64,000 nt of DNA from Shewanella metallivivens (lineage in GTDB: Bacteria; Pseudomonadota; Gammaproteobacteria; Enterobacterales; Shewanellaceae): the NCBI RefSeq assembly GCF_028750675.1, contig NZ_JAQQPZ010000002.1:249800-313799 (forward strand). The letters run 5' to 3'. Under the pieces are notes generated by a model. The model was not told the origin of the DNA and did not search any database. It saw only the letters and a program-made list of their open reading frames with translations. The translations under genes were made by a program, and so were the position numbers. Below, one piece after another: positions 38,471 through 45,914 of this stretch (position 1 is its first letter; each line of letters begins with the position of its first letter).

Positions 38471-38550
38471 GTATACCTAACACATATGAGCCTTCCGCCA
38501 GTCAATAGGCGAGCCTAACTTATTTGACTGCTTTTGCAGTCAAATACCTT
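38471..38550 (+). other. Degenerate attC site ending cassette 2
   Basis: It starts GTATACCTAAC, the exact complement of GTTAGGTATAC at 38015, so the R'' end is authentic. A second R''-like GCCTAAC at 38512 is followed by a perfect stem TATTTGACTGC/GCAGTCAAATA with TTTT loop (38521-38546) and CTTTAG in place of GTTAG. The right part seems decayed or rearranged. Confidence 0.6.
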
Positions 38551-38803
38551 TAGTATCCAAGATGGTCAATCAACAAATTCATCTACTTCTTCTGTCATTT
38601 AGCTGTCAAATCATCGTGCTTTTAGTCACAACAGTATGCAAACACATCATAGAGGCTCTCTTATTGCGATTTATTTTAAATTAAAGAATGCTGCCTGACG
38701 CTTTTGATTCCTTTGAAGATCTCTTTTTTTATTTGATTTTGACTGATAGAGTTATTTTACAGTCTCGTCATATGCCTTTCAGGGGTTAGTGAAAAATTAG
38801 ATT
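38551..38803. other. Gene-free stretch after cassette 2
   Basis: AT-rich, no ORF. An isolated GGGGTTAGTG at 38783 resembles an attC R' box but no matching R'' (CACTAAC) was found downstream of the next ORF. Confidence 0.4.
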
Positions 38804-39022
38804 ATGAGAACAGAATTAAGATCAAAAATTATCGAGGTTTGCGATAAGAAAATAGCAGTTAAAGGTGACAATGTAGGATTATCATTCTACGCATTCTTTA
38901 AGAATAAAAATGATAATCCAGAATTACTTATGGAGGCAGCAACATGGTGGATACAAACCCATAAATTAGATCATTTCGTTAAAGCTCATAAAATTAAAGA
39001 AATGGTTCAAAGTAATTTATAG
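38804..39022 (+). CDS. Small hypothetical protein, possibly cassette-derived
   Basis: 72 residues, lysine-rich and helical (RTELRSKIIEVCDKKIAV ... EAATWWIQTHKLDHFVKAHK). Composition looks like a real protein, but no ribosome-binding site precedes the ATG and I know no family. It lies 15 bases after a GTTAGTG box and ends just before the REP-like copy D, in line with a decayed gene cassette. Confidence 0.5.
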   Translation: MRTELRSKIIEVCDKKIAVKGDNVGLSFYAFFKNKNDNPELLMEAATWWIQTHKLDHFVKAHKIKEMVQSNL

Positions 39023-39033
39023 TCTGCATATAA

Positions 39034-39062
39034 CACCACGACGTTAGTGGCCGCAGGCCATA
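39034..39062 (-). repeat. REP-like unit, copy D (inverted)
   Basis: CACCACGACGTTAGTGGCC followed by GCAGGCCATA, the reverse complement of the first 27-29 bases of copies A/B with small changes. Confidence 0.75.
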
Positions 39063-39167
39063 AAGTATATAGTGGGGTCAGGGTAAACTTTTATAAAAAG
39101 CAAATCGAAACACTGACTTTTTAAACGCTTCTGTCCAAAAACGAGTTGTTCTTAGCTGTCAAATGCT

Positions 39168-39200
39168 CAAATTCAACTCTGAACTTGAGACCGTTGAAGA
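39168..39200 (-). repeat. Right arm of the 33-bp inverted repeat
   Basis: Reverse complement of 36823-36855 with one mismatch; encodes KFNSELETVE on the plus strand. Confidence 0.85.
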
Positions 39201-39307
39201 CTTTTTACAAAAAAATACGTGGGCTAGCCAAGGCCTTACACGCACATCTGACCCATATGGATATGGGAAATGCCATTATGATGTCGGGAGCATCATTGAC
39301 CATGCCA

Positions 39308-39334
39308 ACACGACGTTAGTGGCCGTAGGCCATA
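39308..39334 (-). repeat. REP-like unit, copy E (inverted)
   Basis: ACACGACGTTAGTGGCCGTA followed by GGCCATA, inverted relative to copies A and B. Confidence 0.75.
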
Positions 39335-39413
39335 TCTTAAAAAGCCTTTCAATTTAGTTGGGTCGGCAATTTAGTTGAATAATAATAAAACCTAGCTTAC
39401 ATAAAGGGTAAAC

Positions 39414-39974
39414 ATGACAACTTATTTCATTTATACCAGGAAACAACGTTCGTCAGCATTGTTACTGATTTTGAATGCTGTCGTGGCACTCCTTTTATAC
39501 GCAGCAGCGCACAAATATCTACCAACGTTAACGAACGATACCCATGCGTTAGCACAACTGTTTGGGGTCGTTGATATCGCCATTTGGGTTGTTGAAGCGT
39601 TATTGCTTGGATTAGCATTATGGTTTTGGTTTGAAAATAAACAAATTAGGGTGTGTGTCACGCCAACGACTTTGTCTTATTTTGACCCCACCTTTGGGGA
39701 TGTGAGCTGGCAGGTTAAGATTTCTGACATTACAGAATTAAAGCAAATCAACCATACAGGGCAAGAATTTATGTCAAACCTGATAGTGCTCAAAAATGGA
39801 GAATATAGGCAACTAATGTACTCAAACTATCGAGGATTTGATCGACGTGCTTTTTTTGATGCACTTGTATTAGCCAACCCGAATATCATTGTGCCAGAGA
39901 GTATATACAGCTACAAAATACAAAGACCTTCATGGGCTAAACGCATTCGGAAAAAGTTTGGGTTAGATGAGTAA
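39414..39974 (+). CDS. Unknown membrane protein with C-terminal soluble domain
   Basis: 186 residues. Two hydrophobic helices, ALLLILNAVVALLLYAA (about 13-31) and DIAIWVVEALLLGLALWFWF (about 52-72), are followed by a soluble domain of beta-rich appearance (IRVCVTPTTLSYFDPTFGDVSW ... ISDITELKQIN) and a basic tail. The layout resembles small bacterial PH-like/YcxB-like membrane proteins, which is only a structural guess. AAGGG precedes the ATG. It stands at the right edge of the repeat-rich region. Confidence 0.75.
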   Translation: MTTYFIYTRKQRSSALLLILNAVVALLLYAAAHKYLPTLTNDTHALAQLFGVVDIAIWVVEALLLGLALWFWFENKQIRVCVTPTTLSYFDPTFGDVSWQVKISDITELKQINHTGQEFMSNLIVLKNGEYRQLMYSNYRGFDRRAFFDALVLANPNIIVPESIYSYKIQRPSWAKRIRKKFGLDE

Positions 39975-40071
39975 TCTTTAAACATTAAGTCGAGTCAGGG
40001 TAACTGTTTATAAAATGAAGTATTGATAAAATCAGTCTAAGTATCATCAAATTCACATCACAGGAATAAGC

Positions 40072-40764
40072 ATGAAAACCATTGGCATGATTGGCGGTAT
40101 GAGCTGGGAGTCAACGCAAAGTTATTATCAGGCAATTAACCAAGGGGTTAAGGCGGCCTTAGGTGGTTTACATTCAGCGAAGGTGTGTTTGTATAGTGTC
40201 GATTTTGCTGAAATTGAAGCTCTGCAACATCAAGGGAGATGGGATGAAACTGCCAAGATATTAGCTGATGCCGCGGTAGCGGTTGAAGCCGGTGGCGCTG
40301 ATTTTGTACTGATTTGTACCAATACCATGCACAAAGTGGCTGATGAGATACAGGCGAGAATTTCGATCCCGATATTGCATATTGCTGATGCGACTGCCAA
40401 TGCACTACTGGCCGACGGCATCACTAAGGTGGGCTTGATAGGCACCCGCTTTACCATGGAGCAAGACTTCTACAAACGCAAGATTAGCGACAATTACCCC
40501 ATTGAAGTGATTGTGCCCAGTGCCGATGACCAAACGCAAATTCACGATGTGATATACCAAGAATTGTGTTTAGGTAGGATTAACCCAAAATCACGAGAGG
40601 CTTATTTAACCATTATTGATAAGTTGTTTGCTCAAGGCGCGCAAGCGGTGATTTTAGGTTGCACTGAAATTGCCTTGTTAGTGCAGCAACAACACACTCA
40701 AGTACCCTTATATGACACTACTCAAATCCATGCTAACAGCGCAGTTTTGATGTCGTTAGCGTAA
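40072..40764 (+). CDS. Aspartate/glutamate racemase family protein (YgeA/RacX-like)
   Basis: 230 residues with the two catalytic cysteines of the PLP-independent racemases: CTNTMHK near residue 82 and LGCTEIALL near residue 198. The start MKTIGMIGGMSWEST is typical of the broad-specificity YgeA subgroup. It interconverts L- and D-amino acids; the substrate is not determinable here. AGGAAT lies upstream of the ATG. It converges on adhE with a hairpin between. Confidence 0.9.
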   Translation: MKTIGMIGGMSWESTQSYYQAINQGVKAALGGLHSAKVCLYSVDFAEIEALQHQGRWDETAKILADAAVAVEAGGADFVLICTNTMHKVADEIQARISIPILHIADATANALLADGITKVGLIGTRFTMEQDFYKRKISDNYPIEVIVPSADDQTQIHDVIYQELCLGRINPKSREAYLTIIDKLFAQGAQAVILGCTEIALLVQQQHTQVPLYDTTQIHANSAVLMSLA

Positions 40765-40773
40765 GGATAAAAT

Positions 40774-40805
40774 AACGCCTTAAGCGTGGTTGCACTTAAG
40801 GCGTT
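40774..40805. terminator. Hairpin between convergent racemase gene and adhE
   Basis: AACGCCTTAAG pairs perfectly with CTTAAGGCGTT around ten bases. T-runs are weak (ATTTTAT on the minus side), so it better suits adhE, whose stop is 23 bases away. Confidence 0.65.
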
Positions 40806-40827
40806 GTGTTATGGCTAAAAAGTAAGA

Positions 40828-43425
40828 CTAGTTTTTATAAGCGCGGCCATAGAAGCTGTCTAATAACACTTGCTTAATCTCGCTAATGAGTGGGTAACGA
40901 GGGTTTGCACCTGTACATTGGTCGTCAAACGCATCTTCAGCAAGTTCATCCAATTTAGCGATAAAGTCTGCTTCGTTGACACCGGCTTCTTGAATAGAGG
41001 CTGGGATCCCTATCACCTTCTTAAGCTCTTCGATTTTCTCAATGAGCTTTTCAACTTTTTGCTCATCTGTTTTACCACCTAACTTTAAGTGCTCACTAAT
41101 GGCTGCATAACGACACAATGCTTTAGGGCGGTCATATTGACTGAACGCCGCTTGTTTGGTTGGCATGTCTGTGGCGTTAAAACGAATAACATTAGAGATT
41201 AACAGTGCATTGGCTAAACCATGGGCCAAGTGGAACTCAGCACCTAATTTGTGTGCCATTGAGTGACAGACCCCCAAGAACGCGTTGGCAAATGCAATAC
41301 CGGCAATAGTGGCGCCGTTATGGACTTTTTCACGGGCTACTGGCGCTTTCGCACCTAGCTCATAAGCATCGGGTAAGTATTTGACCAGTAAATCGAGTGC
41401 TTGTAATGCCTGGCCGTCGCTGTATTCGTTTGCCATCACACTCACATAGGCTTCAAGTGCATGGGTTACCGCATCAATGCCACCAAAGGCCGTTAATGAC
41501 TTGGGCATGTCCATCACTAGGTTTGGGTCAACAATGGCCATGTTTGGGGTTAATTCGTAATCGGCTATGGGGTATTTCATGCCAGTGGCTTCATCGGTCA
41601 CTACCGCAAATGGTGTCACTTCTGACCCAGTACCAGATGTGGTTGGAATGGCTACCATTTTGGCTTTACGGCCCATTTTAGGGAACTTGTAGATACGCTT
41701 ACGAATATCCATAAAGCGTAGGGCTAAATCAGCAAAATCAACATCTGGGTGTTCGTACATCACCCAAATGATTTTTGCTGCATCCATAGGTGAGCCGCCA
41801 CCTAATGCAATAATCACATCTGGCTGGAAGCTCTGTGCCACCGCTGCGCCTTGACGAACAATGGCTAATGTTGGGTCAGCTTCAACTTCATAAAAGACTT
41901 CAGTTTCTAGCCCTTGTGCTTTTAAAATCTTTAAGGTTTCGTTGCAATAGCCATTATTGAACAAGAATTTGTCGGTAATGATTAATGCGCGTTTTTTGTC
42001 GCTTAATTCTTCAAGGGCAATGGGTAAACTGCCACGACGGAAGTAGATTGATGAAGGAAGCTTGTGCCACAACATGTTTTCAGCCCTCTTGGCGACCATT
42101 TTTTTGTTGATTAAGTGACTTGGGCCAACGTTTTCAGAAATTGAGTTACCGCCCCAAGAGCCACAACCTAAGGTTAACGATGGGGCTAACTTGAAGTTAT
42201 ATAAGTCACCAATACCGCCTTGTGAAGCCGGGGTGTTAATCAAAATTCGCGCAGTTTTCATTCTAAAGCCAAAGGCTTTGATGCGGGCTTCTTGGGTGTC
42301 TTGATCTGTGTATAGACCAGATGTATGGCCAATACCGCCTAAAGTGACTAATGCTTCAGCTTTGTCCATCGCGTCATTAAAATCTTTGGCTTTATACATA
42401 CCCAATAACGGTGATAGCTTTTCATGGGCAAATGCTTCAGCGTCATTAATATCGGTCACTTCGCCAATCAACACTTTGGTGTGGCTTGGCACGGTAATGC
42501 CTGCCATAAGGGCGATGTTTACTGCGCTCTGGCCAACGATGTCAGCATTAAGTCCGCCATTTTTAAGAATGACATTTTGCATTGCTGCGGTTTCGGCTTT
42601 AGACAACATATAGCCGCCATAGTGAGCAAAGCGCTCTTTGACTTGCTTATAGATACTTTCAACTACGATAACAGCTTGCTCAGAGGCACACACAACGCCG
42701 TTGTCGAAGGTTTTAGACATTAAAATTGAGCTTACAGCGCGCTTAATGTCTGCTGTTTCATCAATGACGATTGGCGTGTTACCCGCGCCAACACCAATCG
42801 CTGGTTTGCCAGAAGAGTAGGCGGCTTTAACCATACCTGGGCCACCAGTGGCTAAAATGAGGTTAATTTTTTCGTGAGTCATTAATTGATTTGATAACGC
42901 CACGCTGGGTTGATCTATCCAGCCAATAATGTCTTTTGGCGCACCTGCCGCTACAGCTGCATCTAATACAATTCTTGCTGCTGTTGTGGTTGAGTTTTTA
43001 GCTCTTGGGTGCGGCGAAAAAATAATGCCGTTACGGGTTTTTAAACTAATAAGCGCTTTAAAAATGGCCGTTGAGGTTGGGTTTGTTGTGGGCACAATAC
43101 CGCAAATAATCCCGACAGGTTCTGCAATAGTAATGGTGCCGAAAGTTAAATCTTCTGACAAAATGCCACAGGTTTTTTCATCTTTATACTTGTTATAAAT
43201 GTATTCCGATGCAAAGTGGTTTTTAATGACTTTGTCTTCAAGCACACCCATACCGGTTTCAGTCGCTGCCATTTTGGCAAGAGAGATGCGGGCATCTGCT
43301 GCCGCTAAGGCTGCGGCTCTAAAGATAACATCAACTTGTTCTTGGCTAAAGCTAGCAAATTCCGCTTGTGCTTTGGCTACACGTTCAACCAGTAGATCGA
43401 GTTCTTGAGTGTTAGTTACAGTCAT
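40828..43425 (-). CDS. adhE: Bifunctional acetaldehyde-CoA / alcohol dehydrogenase AdhE
   Basis: 865 residues. The N-terminal aldehyde dehydrogenase half (about 1-440) has the catalytic Cys in FDNGVVCASEQ. The C-terminal iron alcohol dehydrogenase half (about 455-865) has the metal ligands in GGIDAVTHALEAYVS and CHSMAHKLGAEFHLAHG. It reduces acetyl-CoA to ethanol with two NADH in fermentation and can assemble into spirosomes. AGAGGAAA precedes the ATG. Upstream are a perfect HexR box (43540) and a CRP-like site (43511), so sugar status and cAMP probably control it. Confidence 0.98.
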   Translation of the reverse strand: MTVTNTQELDLLVERVAKAQAEFASFSQEQVDVIFRAAALAAADARISLAKMAATETGMGVLEDKVIKNHFASEYIYNKYKDEKTCGILSEDLTFGTITIAEPVGIICGIVPTTNPTSTAIFKALISLKTRNGIIFSPHPRAKNSTTTAARIVLDAAVAAGAPKDIIGWIDQPSVALSNQLMTHEKINLILATGGPGMVKAAYSSGKPAIGVGAGNTPIVIDETADIKRAVSSILMSKTFDNGVVCASEQAVIVVESIYKQVKERFAHYGGYMLSKAETAAMQNVILKNGGLNADIVGQSAVNIALMAGITVPSHTKVLIGEVTDINDAEAFAHEKLSPLLGMYKAKDFNDAMDKAEALVTLGGIGHTSGLYTDQDTQEARIKAFGFRMKTARILINTPASQGGIGDLYNFKLAPSLTLGCGSWGGNSISENVGPSHLINKKMVAKRAENMLWHKLPSSIYFRRGSLPIALEELSDKKRALIITDKFLFNNGYCNETLKILKAQGLETEVFYEVEADPTLAIVRQGAAVAQSFQPDVIIALGGGSPMDAAKIIWVMYEHPDVDFADLALRFMDIRKRIYKFPKMGRKAKMVAIPTTSGTGSEVTPFAVVTDEATGMKYPIADYELTPNMAIVDPNLVMDMPKSLTAFGGIDAVTHALEAYVSVMANEYSDGQALQALDLLVKYLPDAYELGAKAPVAREKVHNGATIAGIAFANAFLGVCHSMAHKLGAEFHLAHGLANALLISNVIRFNATDMPTKQAAFSQYDRPKALCRYAAISEHLKLGGKTDEQKVEKLIEKIEELKKVIGIPASIQEAGVNEADFIAKLDELAEDAFDDQCTGANPRYPLISEIKQVLLDSFYGRAYKN

Positions 43426-43510
43426 GTTGATTTCCTCTAAAAATATTCAACAAATCGATTTTGTAAAATATTCTTTGTAAATAAAATTACAGATATTTAT
43501 GTTGTTCTGC

Positions 43511-43526
43511 TGTGATAACGGCCACA
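43511..43526. promoter_or_regulatory. Candidate CRP site upstream of adhE
   Basis: TGTGATAACGGCCACA matches TGTGA-N6-TCACA except one base, 86-101 bases upstream of adhE. Confidence 0.5.
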
Positions 43527-43539
43527 ATTTGCCTATAAA

Positions 43540-43554
43540 TGTAATTTTATTACA
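43540..43554. promoter_or_regulatory. Perfect HexR box upstream of adhE
   Basis: TGTAATTTTATTACA, identical to the HexR consensus TGTAAT-www-ATTACA described for Shewanella, 115-129 bases upstream of the adhE start and close to the CRP-like site. Confidence 0.8.
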
Positions 43555-43826
43555 ACATGTTGACATTGTTTTTGAACCGTATGACGTGTGTTGAGGCGTT
43601 TCTCCTATTGTTGTCGTGGTTAAAATGGAAATTTATTGTGCACTCATATGGTACAAATTAGTGTACTCAAAAGAGGGCCTTTATACGATTTTAGGTCGAT
43701 TTTGATGATTGTTCTTTATTCAAAATAGAGTGATTTTTAATCACTTGCAGGTGGCTTATCTAACGACTTTTAACAAAGTTGAAATATTACACGATTGAAT
43801 TTAAATAATATTTTATTATTACAATT

Positions 43827-43867
43827 ATTAAATAAGCAATAGCTAAACCTTGGTTTGCTTATTTAAT
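43827..43867. promoter_or_regulatory. Long inverted repeat upstream of the polyol operon
   Basis: ATTAAATAAGCAA and TTGCTTATTTAAT, perfect 13-bp arms 15 bases apart, about 230 bases upstream of the phosphatase gene. It could bind the SorC-type regulator encoded in the operon or form a leader hairpin. The rest of 43555-44095 shows no gene. Confidence 0.5.
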
Positions 43868-43875
43868 TGACGAAA

Positions 43876-43890
43876 TGTGATTGACATCAA
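43876..43890. promoter_or_regulatory. CRP/FNR-like site upstream of the polyol operon
   Basis: TGTGATTGACATCAA: a perfect CRP half-site (TGTGAT) with an FNR-like second half (ATCAA), nine bases after the long inverted repeat. Confidence 0.45.
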
Positions 43891-44095
43891 TATGAAGAAA
43901 AGGGAATATGCTCAACAGAAGGGCATATGCCCACTGGTGGAGCAAATGCCTACTGAGAGTGTTGGCAGCGAATACATTGCTATTTTTTACTCACAAGCTA
44001 CACATTTTAGGTTTCACGACAGTAACGTTACCAAATTATCACAGAGCCAATGTACTATAGGGGATTGTTTTTACTCTATTCATTAAGGCGGGTTT

Positions 44096-44767
44096 ATGAG
44101 CAACCATACACAACTGGTGATTTTTGATTGTGATGGTGTCGTTATCGACAGTGAAGTGATCAGTGCCAATGTGCTTATCGACATGTTGGCACAGTTAGGT
44201 GCTGAGATTGATATGGCGTTTGTGCAGCAACACTTTTTAGGGTGCAAATTTGCCACAGTGGCTCAAAAAATTGAAGAATTGTTGTCAGTCACAATACCGC
44301 CAGAATTTGAATTAGAGTATCGCGAGCAACTGTTAGCTGTTTTTGAACAGCAACTAACCCTAACCGCCGGCTTTAATAAGGTATTGGATCAGTTGAATGT
44401 GCCTTTTTGTATTGCGACGAGTAGCAGTTTACCTAGAACCACCAAAGCATTGTCAGTGGTTGGGTTAACCGATGTATTTCGTGGTTGTGTGTTTACAGCA
44501 AGTGAAGTTAAGCGAGGTAAACCTGCCCCCGATTTATTTTTACATGCCGCTGAACGTATGGGAGTAAAACCGGAACATTGCTTGGTGATAGAAGACAGCT
44601 TTTTTGGTGTAACAGCCGCTGTCGCAGCCAATATGCCAGTATTACATTATGTGGGTGGTGGCCATATGAACCATGACAATCAAACGGTTCAGCAGGCATT
44701 TTCGCAAGTACCCGTGTTGAAACACTGGGATGATTTTTCGGCACTTTTGCCCACTTTGATGCGTTAA
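44096..44767 (+). CDS. HAD-superfamily sugar/polyol phosphatase (subfamily IA)
   Basis: 223 residues with all four HAD motifs: FDCDGVVIDSE (nucleophile Asp), ATSSSLPRTT (Thr/Ser), KRGKPAPDLF (Lys) and IEDSFFGVTAA (acidic pair). An alpha-helical cap lies between motifs I and II, as in beta-phosphoglucomutase-like and sugar-phosphate phosphatases. AAGGCGGG precedes the ATG. As the first gene of the polyol operon it may remove phosphate from a sugar- or polyol-phosphate intermediate; the substrate is inferred from context only. Confidence 0.9.
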   Translation: MSNHTQLVIFDCDGVVIDSEVISANVLIDMLAQLGAEIDMAFVQQHFLGCKFATVAQKIEELLSVTIPPEFELEYREQLLAVFEQQLTLTAGFNKVLDQLNVPFCIATSSSLPRTTKALSVVGLTDVFRGCVFTASEVKRGKPAPDLFLHAAERMGVKPEHCLVIEDSFFGVTAAVAANMPVLHYVGGGHMNHDNQTVQQAFSQVPVLKHWDDFSALLPTLMR

Positions 44768-44788
44768 AGCTGAATAGGTAACGATAAG

Positions 44789-45751
44789 ATGGACAACAAA
44801 TCGAATTCAGAACTAGCACGTCTTGAAGATGCAGCAAGAGCGGCATGGCTATATTACGTTGCTAAAAACACTCAAGATGAAATAGCGCAAAAGTTAGAAG
44901 TATCAAGACAATCTGCGCAACGACTCGTGGCGCTGGCTGTGAGCGAAGGTTTGATTAAAGTGCGACTCGACCATCCTATTCGTCGATGTATGGAGTTAGC
45001 TGACCAACTAAAACAGCGCTTTAATTTATTAGAATGTGAAATCGTGCCGAGCGATCCAGCTGATCAAAGCTCGACACATGGCTTAGCACAAACCAGTGCT
45101 GCAGTGTTAGAGCGTTACTTAAAATCAGACACGCCTAAAACCTTAGCGTTTGGTACCGGACGGGCACTTAAGGCCTGTATTGATGAGTTACCGTCAATGC
45201 AATGTCCGCAACATAAAATTGTGTCGCTGCTCGGTAATATGATGTCAGATGGGTCTGCTTCGGCATTTGATATTGTAGTGAGTATGGCTAACAGGGTACA
45301 GGCTAAACATTACCCGATGCCGCTGCCGGTGATTGCCCATTCGGTTGCTGAAAAACAGTTATTACATGGGATTACACCGGTAAAAAGTATTTTAGCGTTA
45401 GCCCAGCAAGCAGATGCTACTTTTGTGGGAATTGGTCAAATGGGTGACAACTCACCATTAATGATTGATGGCTTTATTGACCAGGCAAAAGCGAATGAAT
45501 TAGTCAGCAACAATGCTGCTGGTGAAATTATAAGCTGGGTATATGACCAACAAGGTCAATTAATTAAAAATTCGATAAATGATTTAGTGATGAGCGCGCC
45601 GTTGCAACTTAATGCTAGCAAACCGGTATACGGTATAGCCGCAGGACAAAGTAAAGTTAATGCCATTTATGCGGCATTAAAAGGTGGATTAATTAATTCA
45701 TTAATCACCAATGAATATACTGCTGAACAAATATTACAAAAAATTAAATAA
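44789..45751 (+). CDS. SorC/DeoR-family sugar-binding transcriptional regulator
   Basis: 320 residues. The N-terminal helix-turn-helix (QDEIAQKLEVSRQSAQRLVAL, about 30-52) is followed by a sugar-binding domain (about 60-318) with FGTGRALKACID, GIGQMG and the C-terminal VYGIAAGQSKVNAIYAAL typical of SorC regulators, which respond to phosphorylated sugars. It sits inside the polyol operon, 21 bases after the phosphatase. Palindromes at 43827 and 45756 are candidate operators. Confidence 0.92.
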   Translation: MDNKSNSELARLEDAARAAWLYYVAKNTQDEIAQKLEVSRQSAQRLVALAVSEGLIKVRLDHPIRRCMELADQLKQRFNLLECEIVPSDPADQSSTHGLAQTSAAVLERYLKSDTPKTLAFGTGRALKACIDELPSMQCPQHKIVSLLGNMMSDGSASAFDIVVSMANRVQAKHYPMPLPVIAHSVAEKQLLHGITPVKSILALAQQADATFVGIGQMGDNSPLMIDGFIDQAKANELVSNNAAGEIISWVYDQQGQLIKNSINDLVMSAPLQLNASKPVYGIAAGQSKVNAIYAALKGGLINSLITNEYTAEQILQKIK

Positions 45752-45754
45752 TTT

Positions 45755-45771
45755 ATGTTGTACAACAACAT
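45755..45771. promoter_or_regulatory. Palindrome between the SorC gene and the transporter gene
   Basis: ATGTTGT-ACA-ACAACAT, containing the perfect 12-bp palindrome TGTTGTACAACA (45756-45767), four bases after the regulator stop and about 145 bases before the transporter. Candidate operator for an internal promoter. Confidence 0.5.
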
Positions 45772-45914
45772 GAGTGCAAGAGAAACAAAAAAATGGGGTT
45801 ATTATTTCTAATAAAACGAAATAGTAAATAGTCAAAAAGGTAAGTTGTTTAATTTTATCATCGTATTTTGGTGAGGGATTAATTTACCTGAGTAAAAACA
45901 GGAATATAAAAATA

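Larger units (their letters stand above)
39023..39413. other. Repeat-containing stretch between small ORF and next gene
   Basis: It holds REP-like copies D and E in inverted orientation and the right arm of the 33-bp inverted repeat. A 64-codon frame at 39163-39357 contains KFNSELETVEDFL, the same peptide as the left arm remnant, and is best seen as a gene fragment. Confidence 0.5.

Noticed and set aside
39163..39357. A 64-codon ORF in the repeat-rich region
   Set aside because: It spans the right inverted-repeat arm and REP-like copy E; best read as a fragment, not an intact gene.
43877..44086. A 69-codon ORF before the polyol operon
   Set aside because: It starts within the CRP/FNR-like site and has no ribosome-binding site or protein-like composition; more likely leader sequence.
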